From the NCBI RefSeq assembly GCF_031456835.1, contig NZ_JAVDVK010000001.1, positions 1,922,001 through 1,986,000 of the forward strand: a stretch of 64,000 bases of DNA. Direction: 5' to 3'. The notes under the pieces are model-generated. The model was not told the DNA's origin. It ran no database searches and saw only the letters and a program-made list of their open reading frames with translations. Source of the DNA: Leifsonia shinshuensis (GTDB lineage: Bacteria; Actinomycetota; Actinomycetes; Actinomycetales; Microbacteriaceae). Made by a program: the position numbers and the translations under genes. Below are positions 26,281 through 34,097 of the stretch, piece after piece (the stretch's first letter is position 1; each line of letters starts with the position of its first letter).

Positions 26281-26754
26281 TCAGCGTGCGCCTCGCGGGT
26301 GCAGAAGGGCGAGGACCTTGGCATCGCTGTCGAGGATTTCAATGACCGCGACGGAGTTGGCAGTTTCGCGGTTGCCCTCCGTCGCAGTCACTGATGGGCC
26401 AAGGGTCAGGTGCGGGCGGTATCCGTCTCGCCAGTACGCCGGTTCTTCCGGAACGAAACCCGGGAGCGATTCGAGCTGATCCGTAAGTCGCATGTGGACG
26501 CTGACCGCCTGTCCAGACTCCACGAGCCGGACTCGCACATCGTGGTTCGGTCCGAACAGCGCCTCTTCACCGAAGCGAACGTTCAGCGGTACAGCCGCTG
26601 GGGCGGCTTCGGTGACAACCTCGATGATCTGGTCAGGGGTCGAGGCAGTGGTGAAGTTCGAGGCGAGGGTGATGTGCGCTGGCCATGCTCGGCGACTGAT
26701 AGTCGCGCCGATTTCGAGCGGATGGAACAGTGCGACAACGGCGTAGCTCCTCAT
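26281..26754 (-). CDS. 2'-5' RNA ligase-like (2H phosphoesterase) protein
   Basis: 157-residue 2H-superfamily protein. Two H-x-T motifs, AHITL (about 26-30) and PHLTL (about 113-117), form the paired catalytic histidines of 2H phosphoesterases/2'-5' RNA ligase-like enzymes, which act on cyclic or 2'-5' phosphodiester bonds. The length fits the single-domain family. It starts close to, and divergent from, the second Nudix gene; the two may share a promoter region around 26755-26843. Substrate unknown. Confidence 0.85.
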   Translation of the reverse strand: MRSYAVVALFHPLEIGATISRRAWPAHITLASNFTTASTPDQIIEVVTEAAPAAVPLNVRFGEEALFGPNHDVRVRLVESGQAVSVHMRLTDQLESLPGFVPEEPAYWRDGYRPHLTLGPSVTATEGNRETANSVAVIEILDSDAKVLALLHPRGAR

Positions 26755-26843
26755 GAGCCGACCCTATGGCACGCGAAACGCCGGAAGGCGGATTCTCCTG
26801 TGCAGGGTGCTCTGTGCGCGACCCTCGGGAGAAGAATAGTTGC

Positions 26844-27365
26844 GTGGACAACAGCGAGTGGTGGGACCTACGGGATGCCGCCGGGGTTCAGACGGGTGAG
26901 GTGTTTCTACGGGGTGCTCCAGGCTGGCCAGGCGGGAGGTACCACCTGATCGTCGCGACCTGCGTGTTTCGGGACGACGGAAAGGTCCTGCAGACCCAGC
27001 GCGCACCCGGCAAGGAGTTCGAGCGCGGATGGGAGTTCCCCGGCGGCAGCGCATTGGCGGGTGAGACTAGTCGTTTCGCGGCCGGCAGAGAACTCGAGGA
27101 AGAGACCGGCATCGCGGTCCCGCCGTCGGACCTAACCTTGGTTGGTCGCTTCATTGAGGAGTCCGCGTTGCTCGACTTCTACGTGGCAGCGGCGCCCCCG
27201 CATCACCAGCTGCGCCTTCAAGTAAGCGAGGTCATGGCAGCCGACTGGGTGTCGTATACGGAAGTAGAGCGACGGATCAGTGCGCGGCTCATGGCTCTGC
27301 CGTGGAACGCGCGCCTCAAAATGCTATGGCCCGAGGCGACAGCAGCGATGAATGCCGCCCGATGA
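26844..27365 (+). CDS. Nudix hydrolase
   Basis: About 173 residues from GTG 26844 (VDNSEWWDLRDAAG), preceded by GGGAGAAG. An in-frame ATG at 26766 would add 26 residues that do not resemble the family. The Nudix box GGSALAGETSRFAAGRELEEETGI fits GX5EX7REXXEEXGI. The N-terminus WDLRDAAGVQTGEVFLRG and HLIVATCVF resemble isopentenyl-diphosphate isomerase-type Nudix proteins, but no substrate can be assigned. It is the last gene before the right repeat. Confidence 0.88.
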   Translation: MDNSEWWDLRDAAGVQTGEVFLRGAPGWPGGRYHLIVATCVFRDDGKVLQTQRAPGKEFERGWEFPGGSALAGETSRFAAGRELEEETGIAVPPSDLTLVGRFIEESALLDFYVAAAPPHHQLRLQVSEVMAADWVSYTEVERRISARLMALPWNARLKMLWPEATAAMNAAR

Positions 27366-27583
27366 CGGATCCTCTAGCGGGACGGTCTTCACGTCTCCTA
27401 TAAGCCAGCCGGACAACGTACTTGGCGGAGATCGCGGACAATCTTCCGGCGGGAGCGCCTGAGAGGCGGTCGCTCGGGACGATCTGCACGAGGCGTCGAC
27501 GACCCCGACAGTGGTCACCGGTTCACGTTCCGCCCGACCCGCTCCGCCACCTGCACCCTCCCGTCCTGACGGATGCGGCGGCG

Positions 27584-27625
27584 GCCGCGACGCTACGGCC
27601 GGGCCGGCACTCCCGCCGCGAGCTC
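27584..27625. repeat. Right copy of the 42-nt direct repeat (end of the monooxygenase gene)
   Basis: 39 of 42 bases match 13111-13152. It covers the last 11 codons of the nitronate monooxygenase gene (ELAAGVPARP), its stop codon and 9 bp beyond. Being part of an intact gene, this is likely the original target copy, and the left one the duplicate. No integrase or recombinase gene lies between the two copies. Confidence 0.6.
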
Positions 27626-28660
27626 GGCGAAGACGTCGACCGCGTCGTCGTGCCGGGACAGGCCGGCGGCCTGGCCCATCCAGAGCGAGAGCAGTTCGGG
27701 GTCGCCCAGCTCGGCGGCCCGGCGGCGGAAGACGCCGGTGAGGATGTTCTGCAGCGGGAAGGACGCACGGGTCCCGCTCTCCTCGATCGTGCGCACGGCG
27801 CGGTTCGGGAGGCCGCGAGCGGGCCGGCCGCTCATCGAGCGCGTGAGCACGGTCTCGTGGGCGAGCGCGCCGCGCATCCGCTCCCGGTGCACGGGCGGTG
27901 CGACCGACTGCTGGGTCGCGAGGAACGCCGATCCGACCTGCACTCCCGCGGCGCCCAGCGCGAACGCCGCCGCGACCCCGCGCCGGTCGGCGATGCCTCC
28001 TGCGGCGATGACCGGCACCGAGACCGCGTCGACGACCTGCGGGATGAGCGCCATGCTTCCGACGAGGCTCGCCTCGGGAGCCGCCAGGAACGACGGCCGG
28101 TGCCCCGCGGCCTCCAGACCCGACGCGACGATCGCATCCACGCCGCCCGCTTCGAGAGCCTGCGCCTCCGGCACGGTGGTCGCCGCCCCGATCACGCGGA
28201 CTCCGTTACGGTGTGCGCGCTCGACCACGTCGGCCGACGGCACGCCGAACACGAAGCTGACGGCGGCCGGGCGGGCGGCGAGCACGGCCTCCAGCTGCTC
28301 TTCGAACGGCGGGAGGCCGGGGACGGGCCACGCCGGGGGCTCGACGCCGGCCTCGGCGAACAGCCGGCCGAGGTCGGCGACGGCACGGTCGAACTCGGCG
28401 CGGTCGAAGCCGTCGCCGGGAGCCCGCTCGCCAGGACCCTGGTAGGGCAGCCACAGGTTGAGCGCGAACGGCCGGTCGGTGCGTTCCCGGATCTCCGCCG
28501 CCACGGCGGCGATCCGCTCCGGGCCGAGCCCGTACAGGCCGAACGACCCGAGGCCGCCCGCGCTGCTCACCGTCGCGGTCAGCTCGACCGAGGACAGACC
28601 GCCGAACGGGCCGAGCACGACGGGTGTCTCGATGCCGAGCAGCTCTCGCAGGTCCGGCAT
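27593..28660 (-). CDS. Nitronate monooxygenase family protein
   Basis: 355-residue FMN-dependent TIM-barrel enzyme. N-terminal PVVLGPFGGLSSVELTATVSSAGGLGSFG, FVFGVPS, AATTVPEAQALEAGGVDAIVASGLEAAGHRPSF and the phosphate-binding PVIAAGGIADRRGVAAAFALGAAGVQVGSAFLAT are typical of the NMO/2-nitropropane dioxygenase family, which oxidises alkyl nitronates. The ATG overlaps the TetR gene stop (ATGA), so the two are co-transcribed. The upstream frame stays open but only shadows the TetR gene. Its 3' end carries the island repeat. Confidence 0.9.
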   Translation of the reverse strand: MPDLRELLGIETPVVLGPFGGLSSVELTATVSSAGGLGSFGLYGLGPERIAAVAAEIRERTDRPFALNLWLPYQGPGERAPGDGFDRAEFDRAVADLGRLFAEAGVEPPAWPVPGLPPFEEQLEAVLAARPAAVSFVFGVPSADVVERAHRNGVRVIGAATTVPEAQALEAGGVDAIVASGLEAAGHRPSFLAAPEASLVGSMALIPQVVDAVSVPVIAAGGIADRRGVAAAFALGAAGVQVGSAFLATQQSVAPPVHRERMRGALAHETVLTRSMSGRPARGLPNRAVRTIEESGTRASFPLQNILTGVFRRRAAELGDPELLSLWMGQAAGLSRHDDAVDVFAELAAGVPARP

Positions 28661-29268
28661 CACGCGACCGCCTCGTCCTGCAGTCCCAGCAGCATCATCG
28701 AGCTCCGCCACAGGCTCTCGAGCTGCGCGGGATCGTTGTAGAGCTTGGCGAACAGCACCAAGCCCTCGATCTGGGCGACGATCGCCTTGGCCGACTCGCG
28801 GGCGTCGGCGACGTGCAGGTCGCCGGCGGCCTCCGCCTCCCGGAGCGTCGCCTCCACGATGTCGATCTGCTCCTCGAAGATCTCCTGCAGCCGTGCCCGC
28901 ACCGGGTCGTCCTGCGTGCTCAGCTCGAGGGCGAGGTTGCCGAACAGGCAGCCGACCACCGCGCCCGTGCCCTTCAGCGCGTCGCTCTGCATCTGCGCGG
29001 TGGCCACGAAGAGGTCGCGCAGCCGGTCGACGACGGGAGCCACGGAGGTGAGGATGCGCATCCATTCGCCTCGCTGCCACTCCCAGTGCCGGTCGACCAC
29101 CTCGAGGGCGAGCGCCTGCTTGGAGGGGAAGAAGTAGTAGAAGCTGCCTTTCGGCACCCCGGCGGCCGCGCAGATCTCCGCGACCCCGATGCTGGCGTAT
29201 GAGCGGCGGCCGAAAAGGTCTGCGCCCGCGGTGAGGATGCGCTCCCGCGCGTCGGATGTCCGTCCCAT
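28660..29268 (-). CDS. TetR-family transcriptional regulator
   Basis: 202 residues. The N-terminal helix-turn-helix (about 8-52) reads RERILTAGADLFGRRSYASIGVAEICAAAGVPKGSFYYFFPSK, a textbook TetR motif; the C-terminal ligand domain is helical. It is divergent from the SDR operon, with two operator-like dyads between, and coupled to the downstream monooxygenase. It probably represses both directions until an inducing substrate binds. Confidence 0.93.
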   Translation of the reverse strand: MGRTSDARERILTAGADLFGRRSYASIGVAEICAAAGVPKGSFYYFFPSKQALALEVVDRHWEWQRGEWMRILTSVAPVVDRLRDLFVATAQMQSDALKGTGAVVGCLFGNLALELSTQDDPVRARLQEIFEEQIDIVEATLREAEAAGDLHVADARESAKAIVAQIEGLVLFAKLYNDPAQLESLWRSSMMLLGLQDEAVA

Positions 29269-29280
29269 GGTTGCAATTAT

Positions 29281-29330
29281 ACGACCAGTCGTCTATAACT
29301 GCATATGGTCAATAGTAGACCGACCGTCTA
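29281..29330. promoter_or_regulatory. Two operator dyads between TetR and SDR genes
   Basis: ACGACCAGTCGT (29281-29292) and TAGACCGACCGTCTA (29316-29330) are inverted repeats with perfect 5-bp arms. Both contain a GAC...GTC core and stand in the 77-bp divergent promoter region, which is AT-richer than its surroundings. They are likely binding sites for the adjacent TetR protein, covering promoters of both transcripts. Confidence 0.6.
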
Positions 29331-29345
29331 GTAAGGATTGGAACC

Positions 29346-30053
29346 ATGGGAACACAGAAGGTCGCCGTCATCACCGGCGCATCGCAGGGAATCGGCGCCG
29401 GACTCGTCGAGGGCTACCTCGGCCTCGGGTACGCGGTCGTCGCGAACTCGCGCAACATCGAGCCGCGCGACGAGGAGAACCTCGTCACCGTCGCCGGAGA
29501 CATCTCCGACCCGGAGGTCGCGGACCGGATCATCGCCACCGCGCTCGACCGCTTCGGGCGGGTGGACGCACTGGTCAACAACGCGGGCATCTTCATCGCG
29601 AAGCCGTTCACCGACTACACGCCGGAGGATTTCGGGACGGCCGTCGCCATCAACCTCGGCGGCTTCTTCCACATCACGCAGAAGGCCGTCGCCGACATGC
29701 TGACCCGTAACGCGGGCCACGTCGTCAACGTGACCACCACGCTGGTCGAGAACGCCAACTCGAACGTGCCCTCGGTGCTCGCATCGCTCACCAAGGGCGG
29801 CCTCTCCGCGGCGGTCGCGTCGCTCGCGATCGAGTACGCGTCGCGCGGCATCCGGGTGAACGCCGTCTCCCCCGGAATCATCCGCACCCCGATGCACGCG
29901 GAGGAGACGTACGGGTTCTTCGACGCGCTCCACCCGATGCAGCACATGGGCAGCATCGACGACGTCGTGCGCGGCGTGCTCTACCTCGAGCAGGCTCCGT
30001 TCGTGACCGGCGAGATCCTGCACGTCGACGGCGGACAGAGCGCGGGGAACTGA
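29346..30053 (+). CDS. SDR-family oxidoreductase lacking the usual catalytic tyrosine
   Basis: 235 residues, Rossmann fold. Cofactor motif TGASQGIG (about 10-17), NNAG (77-80) and the PG motif after the active site are present. The catalytic YxxxK is replaced: the sequence is SVLASLTKGG, with alanine where tyrosine is expected and threonines in place of the serine. Lysine is kept. It may therefore be an atypical SDR, or use another residue. GGATTGGAACC precedes ATG. It is first in an operon with the SnoaL-like and isomerase-like genes and likely repressed by the divergent TetR. Confidence 0.85.
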   Translation: MGTQKVAVITGASQGIGAGLVEGYLGLGYAVVANSRNIEPRDEENLVTVAGDISDPEVADRIIATALDRFGRVDALVNNAGIFIAKPFTDYTPEDFGTAVAINLGGFFHITQKAVADMLTRNAGHVVNVTTTLVENANSNVPSVLASLTKGGLSAAVASLAIEYASRGIRVNAVSPGIIRTPMHAEETYGFFDALHPMQHMGSIDDVVRGVLYLEQAPFVTGEILHVDGGQSAGN

Positions 30054-30055
30054 TC

Positions 30056-30424
30056 ATGACCGACACGAGCCGCATCATCGAGCCCGCGCTGTCCGCGTGG
30101 GCGGACGGCATCCGCGCGCACGACGTCGAGAGGGTGGCCGCACAGTTCACCACGGACGCCGTGTTCCAGGGCTTCGACCGCAGCCACAGCGTCGGTCGCG
30201 CCGCGGTCGCGGCCTACTACGCGAAGCAGCCGGTCGGGCTGAGCCCCGACTACCGGGTGCGCGAGGTCGTCGAACTCGGGGAGGACGCGTTCCTCACCTT
30301 CGTCGACGTGGACTTCGCGCGTCCCGGCGGCGAGGTCATCCCCACTCACCTCACCATCGTGTTCGTGCGCGACGGCGACGAGTGGCTGATCCGGCACTAC
30401 CACGTGTCGAAGATCGACGCGTAG
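30056..30424 (+). CDS. SnoaL/SgcJ-like (NTF2-fold) protein
   Basis: 122-residue NTF2-fold protein: helix WADGIRAHDVERVAAQFTTDAVF, then GRAAVAAYYAK and a curved sheet ending HLTIVFVRDGDEWLIRHYH. The family includes polyketide cyclases, SgcJ/EcaC-type oxidoreductases and small isomerases. It starts 2 nt after the SDR stop, so it is co-transcribed. The operon suggests work on the same small organic substrate; the reaction is unknown. Confidence 0.8.
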   Translation: MTDTSRIIEPALSAWADGIRAHDVERVAAQFTTDAVFQGFDRSHSVGRAAVAAYYAKQPVGLSPDYRVREVVELGEDAFLTFVDVDFARPGGEVIPTHLTIVFVRDGDEWLIRHYHVSKIDA

Positions 30425-30451
30425 CGTCGCGGAGCCGAGAAAGGCACCCTC

Positions 30452-30754
30452 ATGGAGTTCTTCGTCGACATGGCGACGACCATCCCCGAGGGGACCACCC
30501 CGGAGGCCGTCGCCGAGATGAGGAAGCGGGAGGCGGCCCGGGCCGCCGAGCTGGCGCGGGACGGCTTCCTGCGCCGGCTCTGGCGGCCGCCGCTCGGTCC
30601 GGGCGAGTGGCGGAGCTGGGCGATCTTCTCCGCACCGGACGCGGACGAGCTGGAACGCCTCCTCGCGTCGATGCCGCTGCGCGCCTGGCGGCGTGACACG
30701 GTGACGGCGCTGACCCCGCATCCGAGCGATCCGGGGCTCGGTCGCCCCGAGTGA
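30452..30754 (+). CDS. Muconolactone isomerase-like protein
   Basis: 100-residue protein of the muconolactone delta-isomerase family: MEFFVDMATTIPEGT, then REAARAAELARDGFLRRLWRP, and the WAIFSAPDADELERLLASMPL helix are the family outline. True muconolactone isomerases act in the beta-ketoadipate pathway; no other catechol-pathway gene is seen here, so the substrate may differ. It lies 27 bp after the SnoaL-like gene in the same operon. Confidence 0.8.
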   Translation: MEFFVDMATTIPEGTTPEAVAEMRKREAARAAELARDGFLRRLWRPPLGPGEWRSWAIFSAPDADELERLLASMPLRAWRRDTVTALTPHPSDPGLGRPE

Positions 30755-30793
30755 CCGTGGATGTGCGATAATCGTTCGTGTACTAACTAATGG

Positions 30794-31018
30794 ATGGACG
30801 GGGACACGATGGCCGGCCGCTTCTGGCGCTTCTACGAGAAGGCCAACGATGTCGTCCGCACGTTCACCGGTCCCGCCCAGCTCGGAGCCGGACACCCGGA
30901 GGAGCCGGATGTCCGGCGGGCCGACGCCGCCTGCCCGCTGTGCGGCAAGCCGCTGGACCAGCACCGGATCGAGCGCTTCGCGGACTCACGCACGTCGACG
31001 CGCATCCACTGCCCGTAG
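30794..31018 (+). CDS. Small protein with CxxC zinc-ligand motif
   Basis: 74 residues (or 69 from ATG 30809, which follows GGGG). It begins MAGRFWRFYEKANDVVRTF, then acidic linker, then CPLCGKPLDQHRI and a C-terminal HCP, giving possible Cys/His metal ligands. Upstream an extended -10-like TGCGATAAT occurs at 30764-30772. The family is unrecognised; the conserved-looking helix and Cys motif support a real gene. Confidence 0.6.
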   Translation: MDGDTMAGRFWRFYEKANDVVRTFTGPAQLGAGHPEEPDVRRADAACPLCGKPLDQHRIERFADSRTSTRIHCP

Positions 31019-31048
31019 CGGCGACGGACGGCCCGGCCGGCCCAGCGG

Positions 31049-32149
31049 TCAGGCGGCCGCCTGCGTGACCTCCTGGTTGCGGAAGTGCCCGAACAGCATC
31101 GCGACGAGTCCGACGACCGCCCAACCGGTGAGCACCAGCCACGGGAAGGCGGTGCTCGCGTCCGGGAAGTACGACAGGTCGCGCAGCAGCGTCACCGACG
31201 CACCCGGCACGAACCACTGACCCACGGCGCCCCACGGTCCGACGAGGAACTGGAGCGGCTGAGCGGCCGCGGACAGCGGGTTGCCGACCAGCACGGTCAG
31301 CACCGCGCCGACGGCGATGCCGGGCCGGCCGAGCAAGGCGTTCATCCCGACGATGAAGGCGGCGGTCGCGAGCATCGAGAGGCCCACAGCGAGCGAGTTG
31401 AGCCAGAAGCCGCCCTGCAGGATGCCGAACCAGCCCTGCAGGATCGCCGTCACGCCGAGCCCGCCGATCACGGCGTAGAGCACCACCGCTGTGAGCCGTC
31501 GCCAGCTTCCGACGACCAGCAGCGAGATCAGGATGCCGCCGAGCATCCCGCCGAGCACCAGCGGGAATGCGGCCGCAGCGAGGCCGAGGCCCCGCGCGTC
31601 CGTCGACGCGAGCGGCACGATGTCGGTGACGGGGACCGTCACGGTGGGGGCGCGCGTGCCGGCCGGTGCGCGGCCGGCGGCGACGGCGGCGGCCACGGCG
31701 GCATCCGCCTGCTTCTGCGCGGCCGCCTGGAGCTTGCCGGCGACCTGCGTGAGGATCTGGGTCACGGCCGCGCCGTTCGCGGACGCCGTGAGCACCTCCG
31801 GCTTCTGCCCGATGACGATCGCGCCGTAGACGTCGCGTGTCTTGATGAGGTCGACCGCGTCGCTGCGGTCCGCGACGGCGGTCACGTCGAATGCGCCCTC
31901 CGCGGCGGCGTCGAGCTGCTTCTCCACCTGCGCCACGGCGGCCGGCCGGCCGGCGACGGCGATCGGCAGGTCTTTGACCGTCGACGTGACCGTCGGCCAG
32001 AGGAAGGCCAGGAGCACGACGACGACGATCGCGGCGGCGCCGACGGCGAGGAGCACCGCGCGCAGCCAGGGGGTGTGCGGAGCGGGCGCTCCGCCGGACG
32101 GGACGGCGGGCCGGTCCGATTCGGACACGGCGGGTGTGGCGGTGAGCAT
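31049..32149 (-). CDS. YhgE/ABC-2-type membrane protein
   Basis: 366 residues. One N-terminal transmembrane helix (about 35-57), an extracytoplasmic domain (LPIAVAGRPAAVAQVEKQLDA, ALDLIKTRDVYGAIVI-like region) of about 130 residues, then six helices and a final one. This is the layout of YhgE/Pip-type and ABC-2-type export permeases. No ATPase gene is adjacent. GGGAGG precedes the ATG. It is divergent from a TetR gene, with paired operators between, so it probably encodes a drug- or lipid-efflux function induced by ligand. Confidence 0.8.
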   Translation of the reverse strand: MLTATPAVSESDRPAVPSGGAPAPHTPWLRAVLLAVGAAAIVVVVLLAFLWPTVTSTVKDLPIAVAGRPAAVAQVEKQLDAAAEGAFDVTAVADRSDAVDLIKTRDVYGAIVIGQKPEVLTASANGAAVTQILTQVAGKLQAAAQKQADAAVAAAVAAGRAPAGTRAPTVTVPVTDIVPLASTDARGLGLAAAAFPLVLGGMLGGILISLLVVGSWRRLTAVVLYAVIGGLGVTAILQGWFGILQGGFWLNSLAVGLSMLATAAFIVGMNALLGRPGIAVGAVLTVLVGNPLSAAAQPLQFLVGPWGAVGQWFVPGASVTLLRDLSYFPDASTAFPWLVLTGWAVVGLVAMLFGHFRNQEVTQAAA

Positions 32150-32165
32150 GGCGACCTCCCAAAAA

Positions 32166-32226
32166 AACGAATACTCGTTCTTTATGGTGGTGCGGTTGCA
32201 CGGTATTGTCAAGAACGATCATTCTT
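32166..32226. promoter_or_regulatory. Paired operator dyads of the divergent TetR gene
   Basis: AACGAATACTCGTT (32166-32179, 5-bp perfect arms) and AAGAACGATCATTCTT (32211-32226, 5-bp perfect arms) lie in the 106-bp AT-rich divergent region. Both share the GAAYGA/TCRTTC core. They probably bind the TetR protein that starts at 32256 and control both it and the membrane protein. Confidence 0.65.
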
Positions 32227-32255
32227 TTTGTCGTCCCGGAGAGGAGCCGAGCGCC

Positions 32256-32879
32256 ATGCCGAAGGTCACCGACGAGCACCGGGCGGCACGCCGCCACCAG
32301 ATCGTCACCGCTGCGCTCCGCTGCTTCGCCCGTTCCGGCTTCCAGCAGACCTCGATGGCCGACATCATCGCCGAGTCCGGGCTCTCCGCCGGGGCCATCT
32401 ACGGGCACTACAAGAGCAAGGAGGAACTCATGGAGCTCGCCGTCTCCGAGATCCTCGACGCCCGTTTCCTCGATCTCGCCCAGGCCCGCCGGCGCGACCC
32501 GCTGGTCTCCCCCGCCGAGCTCGTGCGCATGCTCGTCGAAGGGCTGACGGCGCAGATCGGCGACCTGCAGCTGCTGCTCCAGGTGTGGGGGCAGGTGCCC
32601 ATCAACGCCAAGCTGCGGAACCTGGCCGGCACGATCGGCGGCCGCATCCGCGGCATGTTCGCCGGCTACCTGACCGAGTACTACACGCGCGTCGTGGGGC
32701 TGCCGCCCGAAGAGGCGGAGCCGGCGGCGGAGGCGGACGCGCCGCTGTATGTCGGGCTGGTGCAGGGTTACGTCGTCCAGAGCGTCCTCTTCGAGGACTT
32801 CGATCGCCGGGGCTACCTGGAGGCCGTCGAGCGCGTGGCGGCCGCGGTGCGGACGAACCCGATCACACCGGTCCCCTAG
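32256..32879 (+). CDS. TetR-family transcriptional regulator
   Basis: 207 residues. Helix-turn-helix at about 10-57: RRHQIVTAALRCFARSGFQQTSMADIIAESGLSAGAIYGHYKSK. Ligand domain helical. GAGGAG stands 9 nt before the ATG. The frame is open far upstream in the divergent gene, but only as an antisense shadow. Divergent to the YhgE-like permease, which is the likely target. Confidence 0.93.
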   Translation: MPKVTDEHRAARRHQIVTAALRCFARSGFQQTSMADIIAESGLSAGAIYGHYKSKEELMELAVSEILDARFLDLAQARRRDPLVSPAELVRMLVEGLTAQIGDLQLLLQVWGQVPINAKLRNLAGTIGGRIRGMFAGYLTEYYTRVVGLPPEEAEPAAEADAPLYVGLVQGYVVQSVLFEDFDRRGYLEAVERVAAAVRTNPITPVP

Positions 32880-33000
32880 CCAAGCGAGGAAACGCGCCCC
32901 TACACTGACGCCATCGTCCGGGTACCCGGCACCGGCGGGCGTTCAGCGGCGACCCGTCAGCGAGCATCCTCCGCTGAAAACACGCGCGAAAAGGGCGACG

Positions 33001-33735
33001 ATGACAGACGAACAATCCACCGGCATGACGGTGGTCCTGGTGCACGGCGCATTCGCCGACGCCGGCAGCTGGGCCGCGGTGACGCAGCTCCTCCAAGCGG
33101 AAGGCGTGCACGTGCTCGCCCCGGCCGTGCCCCTGCGGGGGCTCCTCTCCGACGCCGCCTACCTGCGGCACATGCTCACCCAGCTGGACGGGACGTTCCT
33201 GCTGGTGGGCCACTCGTATGGCGGGGCGGTGATCACCAATGCGGCGACAGGGGTGGACGCTGTGAAAGGTCTCGTCTTCGTCTCCGGCTTCGCCCCCGAA
33301 GAGGGCCAGACGCTCGGCGAGGTGGAGGGCACGTCGCGCGACAGCGCCCTGGCTCCCGCGCTCGTGCAGCGCACCTATCCGACGGGCGACGGCGACGCTA
33401 CGGCGGTCGAGCTGTACGTGAACGAGGCCGACTTCCCGCGCGTCTTCGCGGGCGACCTGTCTCCTGAGCAGGGCGCGGTCCTCGGCTCCGCACAGCGTCC
33501 CGTCGCCGCCGCGGCCTTCGACGAGAAGAACGGCGCACCCGCCTGGAAGAACCTGCCGTCGTGGGCCGTCGTCGCGACCGGGGACAAGGCCGCGGGGTCG
33601 GATGTGCTGCTCGGGATGGCGAAGCAGGCCGGGGCCCAGCTCACCACGCTGGAGGGCTCGCACCTGATCATGATCTCCCAGCCGCGCGCCGTGGCCGACG
33701 TGATCCTCGGGGCCATCCAATCGGTGAGCCGATGA
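33001..33735 (+). CDS. Alpha/beta hydrolase
   Basis: 244 residues. VVLVHGAFADAGSW gives the oxyanion loop, GHSYGG (about 70-75) the nucleophile elbow, and LEGSHLIMIS the histidine. The compact form resembles the EstC/pyrethroid hydrolase-like family. Its stop overlaps the start of the cupin gene (ATGA), so the two are translated together and may act on the same compound. Substrate unknown. Confidence 0.88.
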   Translation: MTDEQSTGMTVVLVHGAFADAGSWAAVTQLLQAEGVHVLAPAVPLRGLLSDAAYLRHMLTQLDGTFLLVGHSYGGAVITNAATGVDAVKGLVFVSGFAPEEGQTLGEVEGTSRDSALAPALVQRTYPTGDGDATAVELYVNEADFPRVFAGDLSPEQGAVLGSAQRPVAAAAFDEKNGAPAWKNLPSWAVVATGDKAAGSDVLLGMAKQAGAQLTTLEGSHLIMISQPRAVADVILGAIQSVSR

Positions 33736-34091
33736 CGGACGACGCGCACGACGCGCTGGCCGGCCGCCTCAAGCGCACCGAGGTGCAGCGGCGGACGTCG
33801 TCCATCCCCGGCCGCATCATCGTGCAGGTGCTCACCGAGATCCCGGACGGCGTCGAGTCCGGCTGGCACACGCATCCCGGCGAGGAGGTCGGCTACATCG
33901 TCGCCGGCTCCGTCGAGATGCGGATCAGCGGAGCGGACACCCTGCACCTCGAAGCGGGCTCCGGGTTCCTGATCCCGCCCGGGACGCCGCACAACGCCAA
34001 GGATGTGGGGCCGGGCACCGGCCGGATGCTGTCCACGTACCTGGTGGATCCGGACGCACCGCTGGCGAGCTTCGTCGACCCGCCGGGATAG
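33732..34091 (+). CDS. Cupin-domain protein
   Basis: 119-residue single-cupin protein. Metal-binding motif 1 is SGWHTHPGEEVGYIVAGSVEM (two His and Glu) and motif 2 reads PPGTPHNAKDVG with its His. Translationally coupled to the preceding hydrolase. Its role may be a small dioxygenase, isomerase or sensor; sequence alone does not decide. Confidence 0.85.
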   Translation: MTDDAHDALAGRLKRTEVQRRTSSIPGRIIVQVLTEIPDGVESGWHTHPGEEVGYIVAGSVEMRISGADTLHLEAGSGFLIPPGTPHNAKDVGPGTGRMLSTYLVDPDAPLASFVDPPG

Positions 34092-34097
34092 CCGACC

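Noticed and set aside
13403..27365. Search for integrase, transposase, tRNA or phage genes that would explain the island
   Set aside because: None found; mobility is inferred only from the repeats, composition and gene decay.
27366..27583. Gene content in the gap between the second Nudix gene and the right repeat
   Set aside because: Only short inconsistent frames; nothing recognisable.
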